Positions 13,212-24,300 of a stretch of DNA of 64,000 nucleotides are shown here, one piece after another. The notes under the pieces were generated by a model. That model was given only the letters and a program-made list of their open reading frames with translations, was not told where the DNA came from and made no database searches. Each line of letters starts with the position of its first letter. Position 1 is the first letter of the stretch. The stretch lies in assembly GCF_036370855.1 (NCBI RefSeq), contig NC_088101.1:6951501-7015500 (forward strand), read 5' to 3'. Source of the stretch: Dromaius novaehollandiae. Lineage: Eukaryota > Chordata > Aves > Casuariiformes > Dromaiidae. A program made the translations under genes and the position numbers.

Positions 13212-16120
13212 CTGGGCCGGGCCAGAGCCGACGAGCAGGGGGTGAAAACTCCCCATTTCACAACAAACCTCTGCAGCCGTCCCATCCATCCTGTCAGCAC
13301 AACGTTGGATTCTGCTTCAGGGAGCCCCTTCTCCATCCTTCTTCAAAGAAAGGTGCGTTTCCTCCTTACCAGGGTTCTGTGAGAAAGAAGAGCTACACTG
13401 TAAAAAAACCACTGCTATCACTGCTAGATAAAAACAACCGTGTTGTTTTAGAGGAAATAAAGCACAGAACACAACTGCAAAGTGAACTCCTTGGCGGTCA
13501 GCTGGATCAGGCAAAGCTCCTTATCCTTCGGTAGTCCAAAAAATTACATATTTTAATGCTTGACAAGAGGTGGCATGCTGAGCATAAATGCCCTAGATGC
13601 TGAGACAGCTAAAGAAATGTTTCCATTTCCAGCAACTTCTTTGGTGAACTCTTTGACACTTGAAATAAAAAAAAATGCAGACAAGTTCATTAAATACAGC
13701 CCCTGGTACATCTGATCACTTCATGATAGGATGCCACATGCCTACTGCTAATACCTAGGAAAGACAGAAAACCCATCATCACCTGCTGAACCTAAGGACT
13801 TCTGCTCCCAAAACGCTCTTTCCTATAAATTTCTATGAACTGATGAAGAAACAGCAGCAACAGAAACAAGACCTGTGTGTCACCTACCCCAATCAAGTGA
13901 GCACACAATGTCTTTTTCCCAGGTTTTACACTTACCGGTCATCATGATGAGTGTGACTATGAAACCCAGCCAGGATACACCTCCCTAGGCCTCCTGCCCA
14001 CTTACAGCCATCCCTTGCACTGCCAGTGCAATGAATCAGTTTTAGACTGCCAGTTCACAGAAAATCCTATGCCCACAGGCTTTTCTGCAGCCTTGTTGAA
14101 AGCCATGACCCCAGAGCAGACCTTAGCTTCCTTTTGGTTCACTTTTCCAGCCCCACCACCCCCCATATGCTCCCTGCTGGAAGCTGAGGGGGAATGGGAG
14201 GACTGCAGGGCTCAGGCCCACAAGCTCATCTCTAGAAACCCCACTCACACCAACAGGAAGCTGCAGGCAGTTCCCATGCTCAGCAGGGACACAGTCTTTT
14301 ACATGGGGCTTCGTGGTGGCAGTGGGCAACAGAAGAGGAACAGCGAGGAGGAAGACTGCTGGTGACCAGGGCAGAGCTCTCTAGGGAACAGAAGGATCCC
14401 TCCTGGGCCTCATGTGCAGGATACAACCGGATTTAGGTCTCTCTGGGCACACAGGGAGAGCAAAAGCTGGGGGAACTTGGCTGCCAGCTTGAGCTTTGTG
14501 CAGTGGGTCAGGACACAGCTGCAGGCAGCAGAGATCTTGATTGCACCCTCTACCCCACCCAGGGGTCCAGCCTCAGGAGGGAACCCAGCATGCTCCCCAT
14601 GCAGCCTCCACCTCAGCCCCCCACAACACAGCAGCTGTGGGCTTCCCCACTGTGTCCAGGCTTCAGGAAGCTCAGGGCTCCCACACTGGCAGACCTCATG
14701 CCTCCAGAGCAGGACACAGCTGCATCCATGGTGGAAGAGAAAAGGAGGGAGCAAGGGAACCCCTGTGGCTGTACCACTGCACAACCCACTCCTGCACCCA
14801 CAGAGTGGCAGCTGCTCTTTCCTCCAAGGCTCCTCCCAAATGCTCTCTCTACACCTAGCAGATGAACAGTGGTAGCTCCTGGGCCAGGAGGACAGTCCAA
14901 AGCAGCTGACCTGGCAGCTGTCCCCAGCTGCTCTCCACACTGCTGAAAGCAGCTGTCATGTACAGATGAGAGAAAGAAAAGTCTCCTACTTGCACAAATA
15001 CAGCATATCACAATCACAACACACAGGGTTATCCCCACTGGTTGTGGAGCCTTGTCTGGAAACCACTTAATTATATGTGGGTCTACTCCCTTCCAGCAAG
15101 CACACATCTGCCAGCTGAGCAATAGCTTGAGATCCAGGCACTTGACACCTTCCAGGGATAGCTCCATTTTTTCCTCTTTTCCTCAGGCTGACAGAAGAAA
15201 CAAGTTACTTTGTAGACACACCCAGCACTTGCTGAGGCACCCTTTCCACTGGGGTTCCATTTTATGCTTGGTAGTTTTTAATGAAACATGATCCATCATC
15301 AATGGACCCTTATCACAAGGCCTTAAGGCAGTCAACACTGCTCCATGAAGTCCAGTTGCATCAGAAAGTGGAATGACTTATGGTTTGAAGGCTGGAGAAA
15401 CAATCCCCATGTGTAGCTTTCTCTGCTGAAGAGATGCTGCTCCCTTTCCATAAACCATCTTTGGAAGATGTAGATAATGCCATAAGGTTTCCTGGGAGAA
15501 CATCCCTCCGATTATCTCAGCTGAAGCCCAGTTCAATTACTAGTCTTGGTTTGATGCATATCAAAAAAACAAAGAGCAACACATGCATCTGGCCTGAAAG
15601 GATATTTTCCTGTTTCCACAGGCTCCAGGACAACCCCCAGTGTGTTTTGCATGCTCATCACCAAATGCCAGAAGCACTGCATTGGCATTTCCAGGAGCTA
15701 ACAGGTAGCACAGCTGTTTGGGGGCCTGAGTGTGAGACACCCAATCCCTGTCCACAGCAGGCTTTTCAGACCACACTGTGGACACAGCTGCATGGAGGAG
15801 GCAGAACATGCCCAGGCCAAGCAGTGCTGCAGGAGCTTTGGGTCCCAGCAGCTGCCTCAGTCATACCCAGGCTTGAGGAGTACAAGGCTTGGCTGCGCAG
15901 GCTGACTGGAACACACCAAGGAAAAGATGTCTTCTTCAGCTCTGGGGCTTGCCTGAAGAGCTCTGCCCTTTTCTTAGTAGTCCCCATATGAAGGACAGGC
16001 CAAGGGCAGGATATGGCCTCAGCTGTAAGGAATTGCAGCACATCTGCTAAGGAAAAAGACATCTTGGTGAAGAGTTTCTGGCACAGGTACTTACTTCTCC
16101 CACACCACAGGTCAAGGGAC
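13212..16120. other. no gene supported
   Basis: Apparently single-copy sequence. The longest open frames (up to about 185 codons) lack recognisable domains, lack paired splice sites and overlap in several frames. Nothing further could be assigned. Confidence 0.5.
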
Positions 16121-16129
16121 ACAGTGACA

Positions 16130-16390
16130 CAGCCAAGGCGGGCGGAAGGGACACAGCCAGGGTGGGAAGGCGGGCGGGCAGAAGGGACACAGCCAGGGTG
16201 GGCGGGTGCAAGGGGCGGAAGGGTAGAGGGGCGGAAGGGCGGAGGGGGCGCAGGGGCAGAAGGCGGAGGGGCGGCGGGGGCCGGAGTGGGGGGGGCGGGG
16301 GGCAGAGGGGGCAGTGGGCGGGGGGCAGAGGGGGGCCGGAGGGGGCAGGGGGTCGGGGGCTGGAGGGGCCAGGGGGAGGAGGGGCGGAGG
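16130..16390. repeat. G-rich minisatellite
   Basis: It begins with three copies of a unit containing GGGACACAGCCAGGGTGGG (16139-16205) and continues as nearly pure purine-rich GGGGCGGAGGGG-type repeats. The plus strand has many closely spaced G runs, so G-quadruplex formation is plausible. It abuts module copy R. Confidence 0.75.
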
Positions 16391-17010
16391 GGCCAAAGGC
16401 CCAAAACAGCCCCCTGACCCTGTTCTCCAGCACCAAAGCCCAGGACTAAGCCCCCTTTCTGAGCTCTGAGACCAGTCCCAGCAGCCTGGGCTTGAGCCCC
16501 AGACTCACAGGATGAGCCTCCATTTTGGAGCCCCCAAACGAGCCCCTGGAGCCTGTCTGGGAGCACCAGAAATGCAGGACTTAGCCTCCATCCCCAAGCA
16601 CTGCGTTTCTGGTGCTCCCAGACAGGCTCCAGGTGCTCATTTGGGGGCTCTGAAGTGGAGACTGAGCCCCCCAAACTGCCCCTTCACCCTCCCCTCCCTG
16701 CACCTCCCAGCCCTACACCACCCCCATTTCCAGCCCCACAGCAGTGCCCTGAGCCCCTTTTGCAGCCCCCAGGCACCAGCCCTCCCCTCCCGGCACCAGC
16801 GGGTGTTTGCCAGGCCCCTGGGCCGGGGGGACCCTCCACTCCCTGCAGGCAGGGCCCAGCCCCGCGGCACTGGGCAGCCCGGGCCGGGCGGGCGCTGGGC
16901 TCCGGCCCCTCGGCCTTTACTGCACCGCGCCGGCCCCCACCAGCCCCGCAGCCCAAACCTGGCCGAGCGCGGCTGCTCTGCGCCTCCACAGGGCCCGGGC
17001 CGCGCCGGCA
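16391..17010 (-). repeat. CpG/minisatellite module, copy R (inverted)
   Basis: The reverse complement aligns with about 30-620 through the CpG-rich part, the minisatellite and the palindrome, with small indels. With copy A1 it forms a large inverted repeat whose arms are about 16 kb apart. It lies downstream of the MROH 3' fragment at 17.7 kb, as copy B lies downstream of the intact MROH gene. Confidence 0.8.
16532..16646. repeat. palindrome, loop inverted relative to copy A1
   Basis: The arms of about 48 nt match those at 353-467, with spacer 16580-16598. When the whole copy is turned to the orientation of A1, the arm-specific bases next to the spacer keep their order but the 19-nt spacer is reversed. 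Confidence 0.8.
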
Positions 17011-17290
17011 GCGGGCAGCGGCACCAACAGGTAGGCACCAGGCCGGGCCTGCAGCTGCCTACTGCCCCGCGCCCACCCCGGAGCCGCGTCGCCCAGGCGG
17101 GCAGAGCCCCCCGCCCCGCCCGCCCCGCACACGGCCCAGACCCTGCCCGGCCCAGACCCCCCGGCCTGGGCAGCCCCGGCCGGGCCGCCCGGCCCCAGGC
17201 TCCAGGCTGCGGCAAGCAGGAGTCCCGCACCGGGGAGGGGGCGGCCCGGGGGTCCCGAACACCGAGCGCCACCACAGCCCACCACCACTG
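16830..17290. promoter_or_regulatory. CpG island downstream of MROH fragment
   Basis: CpG-dense sequence; CACCAACAG|GTAGGC at about 17030 on the plus strand is a usable donor. The layout matches that at 40.1-40.6 kb, with an MROH 3' end, C-rich repeats, then island. Promoter activity is inferred from composition only. Confidence 0.4.
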
Positions 17291-17299
17291 CCAGCCTGC

Positions 17300-17640
17300 G
17301 GGTCTGGGGGCCAGAGCAGCTGCGCAGGTGCCAGGAAGGGGCCACCCGGGACTGCCCTGCCCATGTCCCCGCCCACAGCTCCACCCCACACTGGATCTGG
17401 CCCTGCCCACTGCTCTGGCCCCGCCCCTCCCTTGGCTCCACCCCACCTCCCTCCACCCTGCCCCTGGCACTGGCCCCACCCACCTCACAGTTCTGCTCCG
17501 CCCCTGGCCTGACCCAGCCCCACCTCACCTGCAGCCTTGCCCCGCCCCTGGTTCCGGCCCCGCCCTGGCCTTCAGCCCCGCCCCACCCCAGCTCTGGCCA
17601 CGCCCCCTTCAGCCCCAGGACAGCAGCCCTGGCCAGAGCC
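17300..17640. repeat. C-rich minisatellite
   Basis: Short degenerate units of the type CTGGCCCCGCCC and CTCCACCCCACCTCC repeat through about 340 bp. It sits between the MROH 3' end and the CpG island, the same position held by the VNTR at 40.70-41.31 kb. Confidence 0.7.
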
Positions 17641-17738
17641 CCGGGGACCCAGCGGCAAACGGGGGCGGTGGGGAGCAAAGCGACTCCCAGGCCCCGGCGC
17701 AGAAACACCCCCGCTGCTGCGGCAGGTTCCCGGCGAGG

Positions 17739-18627
17739 TTTATTTCAGCGCCGCCGCGGGGGCTGCTCGAGGCCGGTGTCCCGGAGGAGCCGAGCGGCCG
17801 CCTGCTGCACCCGCGGGTCCTTGTCTCTCCGCAGCACCCGCAGAGCTGCAACGGCACCGGCCGCGGCGTCAGGGCCGCACCCGGCACCAGCCCAGCCTCC
17901 CCGGCAGGGCGACGCCGCTCCACGGCCACCACTATCTCAGCGACCGCTGCAGTGCCGGGGCCCAAACTCCCCCAAACCCCTGGGCCTGGGGCCCCGTCAC
18001 CTACCTGCCGAGAGCAGCATCGCTTCCTCCCTCGTCAGCCACTCGGTGCCCGCGTGCACAGGGCGACACACCGACATCAGGGCGCCCCCGCAGCCCCCCG
18101 GCCTGGGCAGACGGGGACAGCAGCAGTGCAGGGGAAGCAGCCGCAGAGAGCGCCCGCTCCAGCTCACCGGTGACGTCGAGGGCCGCAGCCTGCAGCTCCC
18201 CGCAGCTCCCCAGGAAGCAGCGCCTGGCAGCAACGTACAGAGTCTGCTGGTGCTCGGGGCTCTCCTGGGCCTGGGGGACGCGGGACACGCTGTCCTTCGC
18301 CGCCGCAAAACACCCCCTGCCGCCCCGCGGCAAGCAGGTCGCGTGGACTGTGGGGCATGGAGGAGATGAAGCGGGGCCGGGAGGCATGGCCAGGCCCAGC
18401 GCCAGCCCCGCAGCAGTGCCCTGCCACTCTCAGCGTGTCGCCCGCTCCCTCTTTTGGGGCTGGCATGGGCCCCATGGCCCCTGCAGTGCACAGCTCCTCC
18501 TCAGCTGGCTGCACAGGTCGTCCTGGAGCTTGGCCACGCTCAGCCTGGTGTTGATAGCAATACCCTCCTGCGGGACCCTCCTCAGACCCAAAAACAGAGC
18601 ACGCAGCCTCTGAGTGCCCTGGCACAC
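17739..18627 (-). pseudogene. MROH 3'-end fragment (last four exons)
   Basis: Four blocks match the last exons of the MROH gene at 41.4-56.8 kb. 18502-18627 reads …LFLGLRRVPQEGIAINTRLS…, equivalent to exon 38. 18168-18270 has the same length as exon 39 (103 nt). 18005-18102 contains …AGTEWLTREEAMLLSA. 17745-17845 reads …LRVLRRDKDPRVQQAAARLL… with TGA followed at once by AATAAA. The exon-38 equivalent lacks a GT donor at the expected place, and one junction is out of phase. Exons further 5' are absent: the next sequence is the 169-bp satellite. It is most likely a truncated paralogue. Its terminal exon looks more like a normal HEAT repeat than that of the intact gene. Confidence 0.75.
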
Positions 18628-18883
18628 CTGACAAGGAGAGTTGAGCCCTGTCACTGCTGTCCCAGCACAGCTGGGCCCTTCCCAGGGAGCTCGTCATGCC
18701 GCAGTCTGCCAGTCCCGGCCCTCAGCCCGGAGAAGGGGTCGCGCTGCACGCAGTATCCCGGCGGGAGGGAGGGATGATACCGTAGGACGGAGCCTTCCCC
18801 AGCCTTGTCCGCGGCACCCTGCAAACAGCACTGCTGTGGATCGGAGGCATCTGTGAGGCTGCTGCAAAAGCCCATGCCCAAAA

Positions 18884-19590
18884 CTTAACACCAGGCCTAC
18901 TCACAGCTTACCACTAAGAGGGCCACCCTCGTAAAACAGCTCCCAAACCAACCAGGGCTCACATGCACAAGCTCTGGGTAGGAAAACATTACTATTCCAT
19001 GCCTAGGGCAGTCCCACAACAAGTGTCCTGCTCAGCTCCCTCGCCTCCTGTATCTTATGCCAGGCCTACTCATGGCTTACTACCAGGAGTGCCATCCTGT
19101 TAAAATGTCTCCCACACCAACCAGGGCTCACACGCACGAGCTCTGGGCACCTCAAGTTTGCCTCGGCATGACGAGGGCAGCCCCACAACAAGCGTCCTGC
19201 TCAGCTTCCTCCCCTCCCAAAACTTACACCAGGCCTACTCACAGCTTACTGCTAGGAGGGACAGCCTGCTGAAGTGACTCCCCCACCAACCAGGCCTCAC
19301 AGGCAGGAGCTCTTGGCACGACAAGTTTGTCTTCACATGCCTAGGGCAGCACCACAACTAGTGCCCTGATCAGCTTCCTCCCCTCCCAAAACTTACACCA
19401 GGTCTACTCACAGCTTAGTCCAAGGAGTGCCATCCTGCTACAATGGATCCCCCACCAACCAGGGCCACACGCAAGAGCTCTGGGCATGACAAGATTGCCT
19501 CGGCATACCTAGGGCAGCCCCTCCACAAGCACTGCACTCGGCTTCCTCCCCTCCCAAAACTTACACCAGGCCTACTCACACCTTACCAGG
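18884..19590. repeat. 169-bp satellite-like tandem array
   Basis: AGGCCTAC (or AGGTCTAC) recurs at 18893, 19062, 19231, 19400 and 19568, giving a period of 168-169 bp over four full units and a partial fifth. Each unit carries CACCAACCAGG, GAGCTCTGGGCA, CCTAGGGCAGC and TCAGCTTCCTCCCCTCCC blocks. Divergence between units is of the order of 10-20% by eye. The array starts about 260 bp from the truncated end of the MROH fragment. Confidence 0.9.
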
Positions 19591-21255
19591 ATTTAAAGCG
19601 AGTTGCCCAAAACCTCCATACAGCTTAAACTGGATGCTGCTTTGGGGAAAATTCCTTTTTCCTTGCATAAAGAGGCTGCATTTATTCCAGTACCTGATCC
19701 TGGGTGTTACCTACAGGAGCCCTCACCCTTTTCACTGTGCTTTCAATTTTTTCAACCTTTCAGCTTTTTCTACCTTTTTGCTGATAAGCCCCTAATGTAA
19801 TCACAGTATAGGAAGATGACTCACTCTATGCATAGATCAAGAAGTGTTTATACTTGGTGCTAACAGTCAAGAAACCTTCTCCTTAAAAGCTGGACATCCA
19901 CTGCAAATTAGATTCATGTGGCCCCAAATTATGTTTGGTAATCACAGCTGTACTAAATTGATTTTCCTTACTACCATCCACACCCATCTGTGTTTGCTTA
20001 AAGATTATCACTATCCCTGCAGCAAATTAGTGACCTATATGGAATTCAGTTGAGTTACACATAATTTGTAAATTGTAAAATGTATTTTTTACAAATTGTA
20101 CATTTGTAAAAAAAAAAAAAGAAAGAAAAGAAAAAAGCTTGTAAAAAAGGAAATAAAACAACCCCAGGAGGATTGGTGCCAACCCTGCTGGTGCAGCTGC
20201 TAACATAACTGTTCTCCAGCCAAAGTGCATTAGGCCAGCCAGTATGTCAGTGCAGTTTACCTAGGAAGGTTTGTGCACACAGACCATGGGGTGGGGAGTG
20301 ATTACTTTTGGCTGTATTGATCTGAGGTGGGTTTGGTAATTCTGCTTTGCATCAACTTCCACAAAAAGAACAAAGCCTTTCCAATAGCCATGGCTGATGG
20401 CTTTGGAGCAGCTCAGTCTCAGGGGAGAAATCCAGCAATACCTGACCAAACTAAAATTGGAAGCACAGGCTCAGTGTTGCTGCCCACATCCCCCATTCAA
20501 AACACTCCAGGGCTGTGTCCAGTCCCACCCCTCCCGTGCCACCCCCCCATCCCCATCCCACCCATGTCCATGCTGGGAGCTACCAGAAGACTGAAGATCC
20601 TCCCTGCTCGCCTCGAGGCACCCCTGGACTGCAGCGGGTCATCCGGCACAGCAGAGCAACTGTCCCATTGCTCAAAGGGGCCTTTCTGGGGGAACACATG
20701 GCTGCCTCCAGTTGCCCTTTTACAAAGCTGTCTGCCCTGGGGGGGCAGGATTGAGCCCAGTAGATGGATTGAGCCCAGGCATTTGTGAGATACGAGTCTT
20801 CCCTTAAAGAAAAAAGCAAAAGAACCACAACAAAACTAACTGCTTGCTGGTTCACACAACCTCAGTCCAGGAGGCCTGATGCAAATCAGACAAGGCAGTA
20901 AGTCTGAACTCTTCCCAAGCTTGTTCAATAGGAGAAAGGGAAGGTGCTTCTTTAGGAAACACGTGTTTTGAAACATGCGAAGCCTGGGAAGCAGAAGGAA
21001 AAGCAATGCTGCATGACAGGCACTGTCTGACCATGGGGACTCAGGGGGACAAAGCCTTTGTGTGGGACCTTTCACAGTAGGAAAGACAGGGGAAGAAGAC
21101 TCAAGTGTCTTCGACAAGGAGGATTTTCCAAGTCCTATATGGGACAGTTATAGTCTCGTATTCCTCACTATCATTTGTAAGGGAGTGAAACGTGCCTTTG
21201 CTTTAACAAGAGAGGAAGAGCTAGACTTTCTGTTTGCTCTGCAGCTCCGCAGGGG
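19591..21255. other. no gene supported; AT-rich low-complexity at 20050-20150
   Basis: Mostly AT-rich unique-looking sequence with a TTTGTAAATTG/ATTTTTTACAAATTG imperfect inverted motif and an A-rich tract near 20110-20150. No exon with paired splice sites was recognised. Confidence 0.5.
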
Positions 21256-21259
21256 ATGG

Positions 21260-21375
21260 GCTGAGCCCATCCCTGCAGAGCACAGTGCTGGGAGCAGGTC
21301 GTGGAGCTGAGGAAGAGGCTGAGCCCACCCCTGCAGAGCACAGTGCTGGGAGCAGGTCGTGGAGCTGAGGAAGAG
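21260..21375. repeat. 58-bp direct tandem duplication
   Basis: Units 21260-21317 and 21318-21375 are the same except for one base. Each starts GCTGAGCCCA and ends GCTGAGGAAGAG. This is a recent local duplication with no evident function. Confidence 0.9.
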
Positions 21376-24300
21376 ATTGGAGGCCGGTCTCATCCCTGCT
21401 GCTGCCTGGGCCGTCCGTGACGCTGCTCTCGCCTGGCTGCCCTGGTCCTTGCTCTGCGACGTGGCCGTGGAGGTGAGGAGTTCCCTGGCACAGGACTTCT
21501 CTCTCTCCCAAGGTGTTACAGCGCCCGGCACAAAGGGGCCCTGGATTTAACTAACAGCCTCTTCAAGCAAAGGGAGGAAATGTTAATCCATTCTTCTTTG
21601 TTACTTTCCACCTGGCTTTTTAAGGTGCTTTTCAAAAGCAATAGGTTTTAAAGGGAGAAGAAAAGCCAGGGCAGCGAGCCCTTTTCAGGAGTAAAACGTT
21701 TCAACTGTTTGTCCTTTCTAGTGAGCGGGTGTTAAGGGTTCTCTCTTCTGAGGTGCCTCACTCGCATCAGTACATGACCTTGTAGTGTTTTGCACTGAAG
21801 GTTGAGCTGCAATTGCGTAGTGGCCCTTGAAACTACCATCGCTTACCTTCTCAAAAGCAGGATGGGGGGAGAAGAAGTAATGAAAAACAGTGGAGCAACT
21901 TGAAAATACTTGAAATAAGAAAGTGACACAGCAAACTACCTGCCTTACTCTGGACACAACTTACCAAGAAAGCTAAGCAAGCAAATGAAGAGGGAATCGC
22001 TCAGAGTCTGACTCTCAATTGCCTTCAGCTCCCTTTGCACCACTGTGGAGATGTGACGCTCCCTCCCCAAGCACAAAGGGGTTCAGACTCATCGGGGGGT
22101 GCTATGCACAGGGGCCATGTCAAAGTGAGAATAAACCCTTGTGCTCAGTCTGGGCAGCTGATGGCTAGGGCTTGACTAGTTTCCTACCAATGGGAGTGGA
22201 AAGATACCTGCTGAGTTTGAAGGAAACCCAACTTGGCTTTTGTGGCTCATCTTCTCAGAAAAGGAAAATAATTCCTGATGGTGTTTCTGCAGTCTCTTGT
22301 AGCTGAACTGAAGAGCGGCTCAAAGGAGAAGCTCTTGATTCAGAGCCCCAACCTTCTTTGTACCATCTTGTCTGATCTGCTTTACATGGGAGAAGCTACT
22401 TTGTGATGTAGCAATACTCTGAGTTCATCAGGTTGTACCTCGAGACAGTTTCTCTTGTGTTCTCTTTTCTGTTCATCTTTCCCTTTCTCGAGCTGCTTTC
22501 TTTTCATGTTCTTATCAAATTTTTAGCAGACAGATGTGCACAGCAGTATGAAGAGGGCTGCCTCGCGGAAAATGAGTTCCAGAACTGCCGTTCATCTTAG
22601 TCACTATTTATTTTATTTTTATACCCTCTTATTGGATTTAGAGAAGGAAAATACATAAAGCATGTTTGAACATCTTACACTTGCTTGGAGAACCCTTCCC
22701 TCTGCCAACAATGTCAATGGTGAGGACCAGGACTAGGATGTCGGAGGTGAGCCACTCAGTGGGCGAAACACGACCCGTTGCCCATGCAGTGAATTAGGAG
22801 CGGGAAGTCATGCCAGCTCTTCTCGCAGTGACTGTTGCATTTTTAAGTGCTTATTGATGTTTCTCCTGTTAATGGCAGCAGGATTTTCAGGAGCACAAAG
22901 AAGAGCCTGCTCTCCAGCAGGCCACTGGAGTGCTCTGTGACCTTGCCTTCTTAAGGGTCCTATTTTGCCCGCGAGCAGCTGAGGTTGCTGTTTCCTTCAG
23001 AGGGAGCTCAGCCCGGGAGTCAAGGTGCAATTCAGTTGTGAGCTGCCTCGTAAATGTGTCTGGGGAGAACTCCCATCCTGCCCCAGGCAGCCTTTGCGGC
23101 AGTGGAGGGGGAGGATAGGTTCCCTTTGCACAAGTGCCACAAAATGTCTTCACCCACCTGCGAGGCAGCTTAAAGAGGGCACGAGGTGATGGTGGGTTAT
23201 GGTATTTGGCCTGTTCAGAAGGTGTGCGAGTATTGGCGGCGGCGGTGGTGGTGCAGTCTGGCTGGTCCTTGTGGGCTTAGCATCTGCCCTCGATCTACTG
23301 CCTTGTCTTCTGCTGCTTTTCCTGATTGCTGCCTGGGTCCTTGAGCTCTGTGCAAGAGAGAAATGGGGCAGCTTCTTGCAGTGAGTGCTGGGACACTTTG
23401 TCCGTGGCCTGGTAAGCTCCTACAGAGGCACCTGCTCACCCAGAGGGGCCTCCCCTTTGTCTCTGCCTTCTTCACGCCACTCTGCAAGCGCTTGTGGACT
23501 CCGCAGCCAGAGTTCCTGGCACTGCAGTCTGAAGGCTACCCGCACATCACCTTGGTGCAGTAAAATTGCTTTTGTTTTTTGTCCCTGGCAAGCGAATGAC
23601 CAGGGATGACTGTTCAGTGCTGTTCAAACTCTGTGAGGTTTCCTCTTGCCAGGTTCATGCAGTCTGCTCCTGCGCAAGCTGGAGGATCCTTTCTTCCTGG
23701 GGGCAGGAGGGAGCCCTGGGTAGGTGGTTCTCAGGCTTCTTCTTCGGCCGGTGTCAAACGAGCCCTTCTTATAGGCAAGTATATATTCAGGTACCCTGGC
23801 ATAAAGTGTGTAGTATCTTTCTTTTTCTATGCCAGTGCATTGTGGGTTGGACTGGCTTGGTGATGTTTGGTGGCAGATGGCACGTTTCTCCTGGAGGTCT
23901 CTGACTCCCCTCCAGGCCAGGAGGTTGTTGCTCTCAGGTAGCTGACAGTGTGTGCAGAAGAGTCTCAGTGTGAGGAGGGATGCTGCACAGGAACCTAGAG
24001 AAGTAGGCAAAAGAAGCTAGTAGCCAAAGAGAACCATCCCCGGAGCTCCGTGCTTGGGGGACAGCAGAGGTGTGGGTCAGTTTGCCACCAGCGCTGTGGC
24101 GGGGAAACTCTCCAGCCCCTCCATGCTGGGCTGGGCTGCTCTTGGCAGCGTTGTGTCCTGGGGACAGGAACCAGGGCAGTGGCTGCAGGGCTGTTGCCAG
24201 TGGTATGCCTGCTCTGTCTGTGGTCTTCAAGCAAGCAGGGGAAGGAAGAGGGAAGCTGGAGGATGTCAATAAATTAGGAACATGCATTACCACTTACCTG

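Noticed and set aside
16512-18613. Long plus-strand Pro/Ala/Arg-rich frames (358 and 553 codons)
   Set aside because: They overlap the module, the C-rich minisatellite and the antisense of the MROH fragment, with no domain or splice support.
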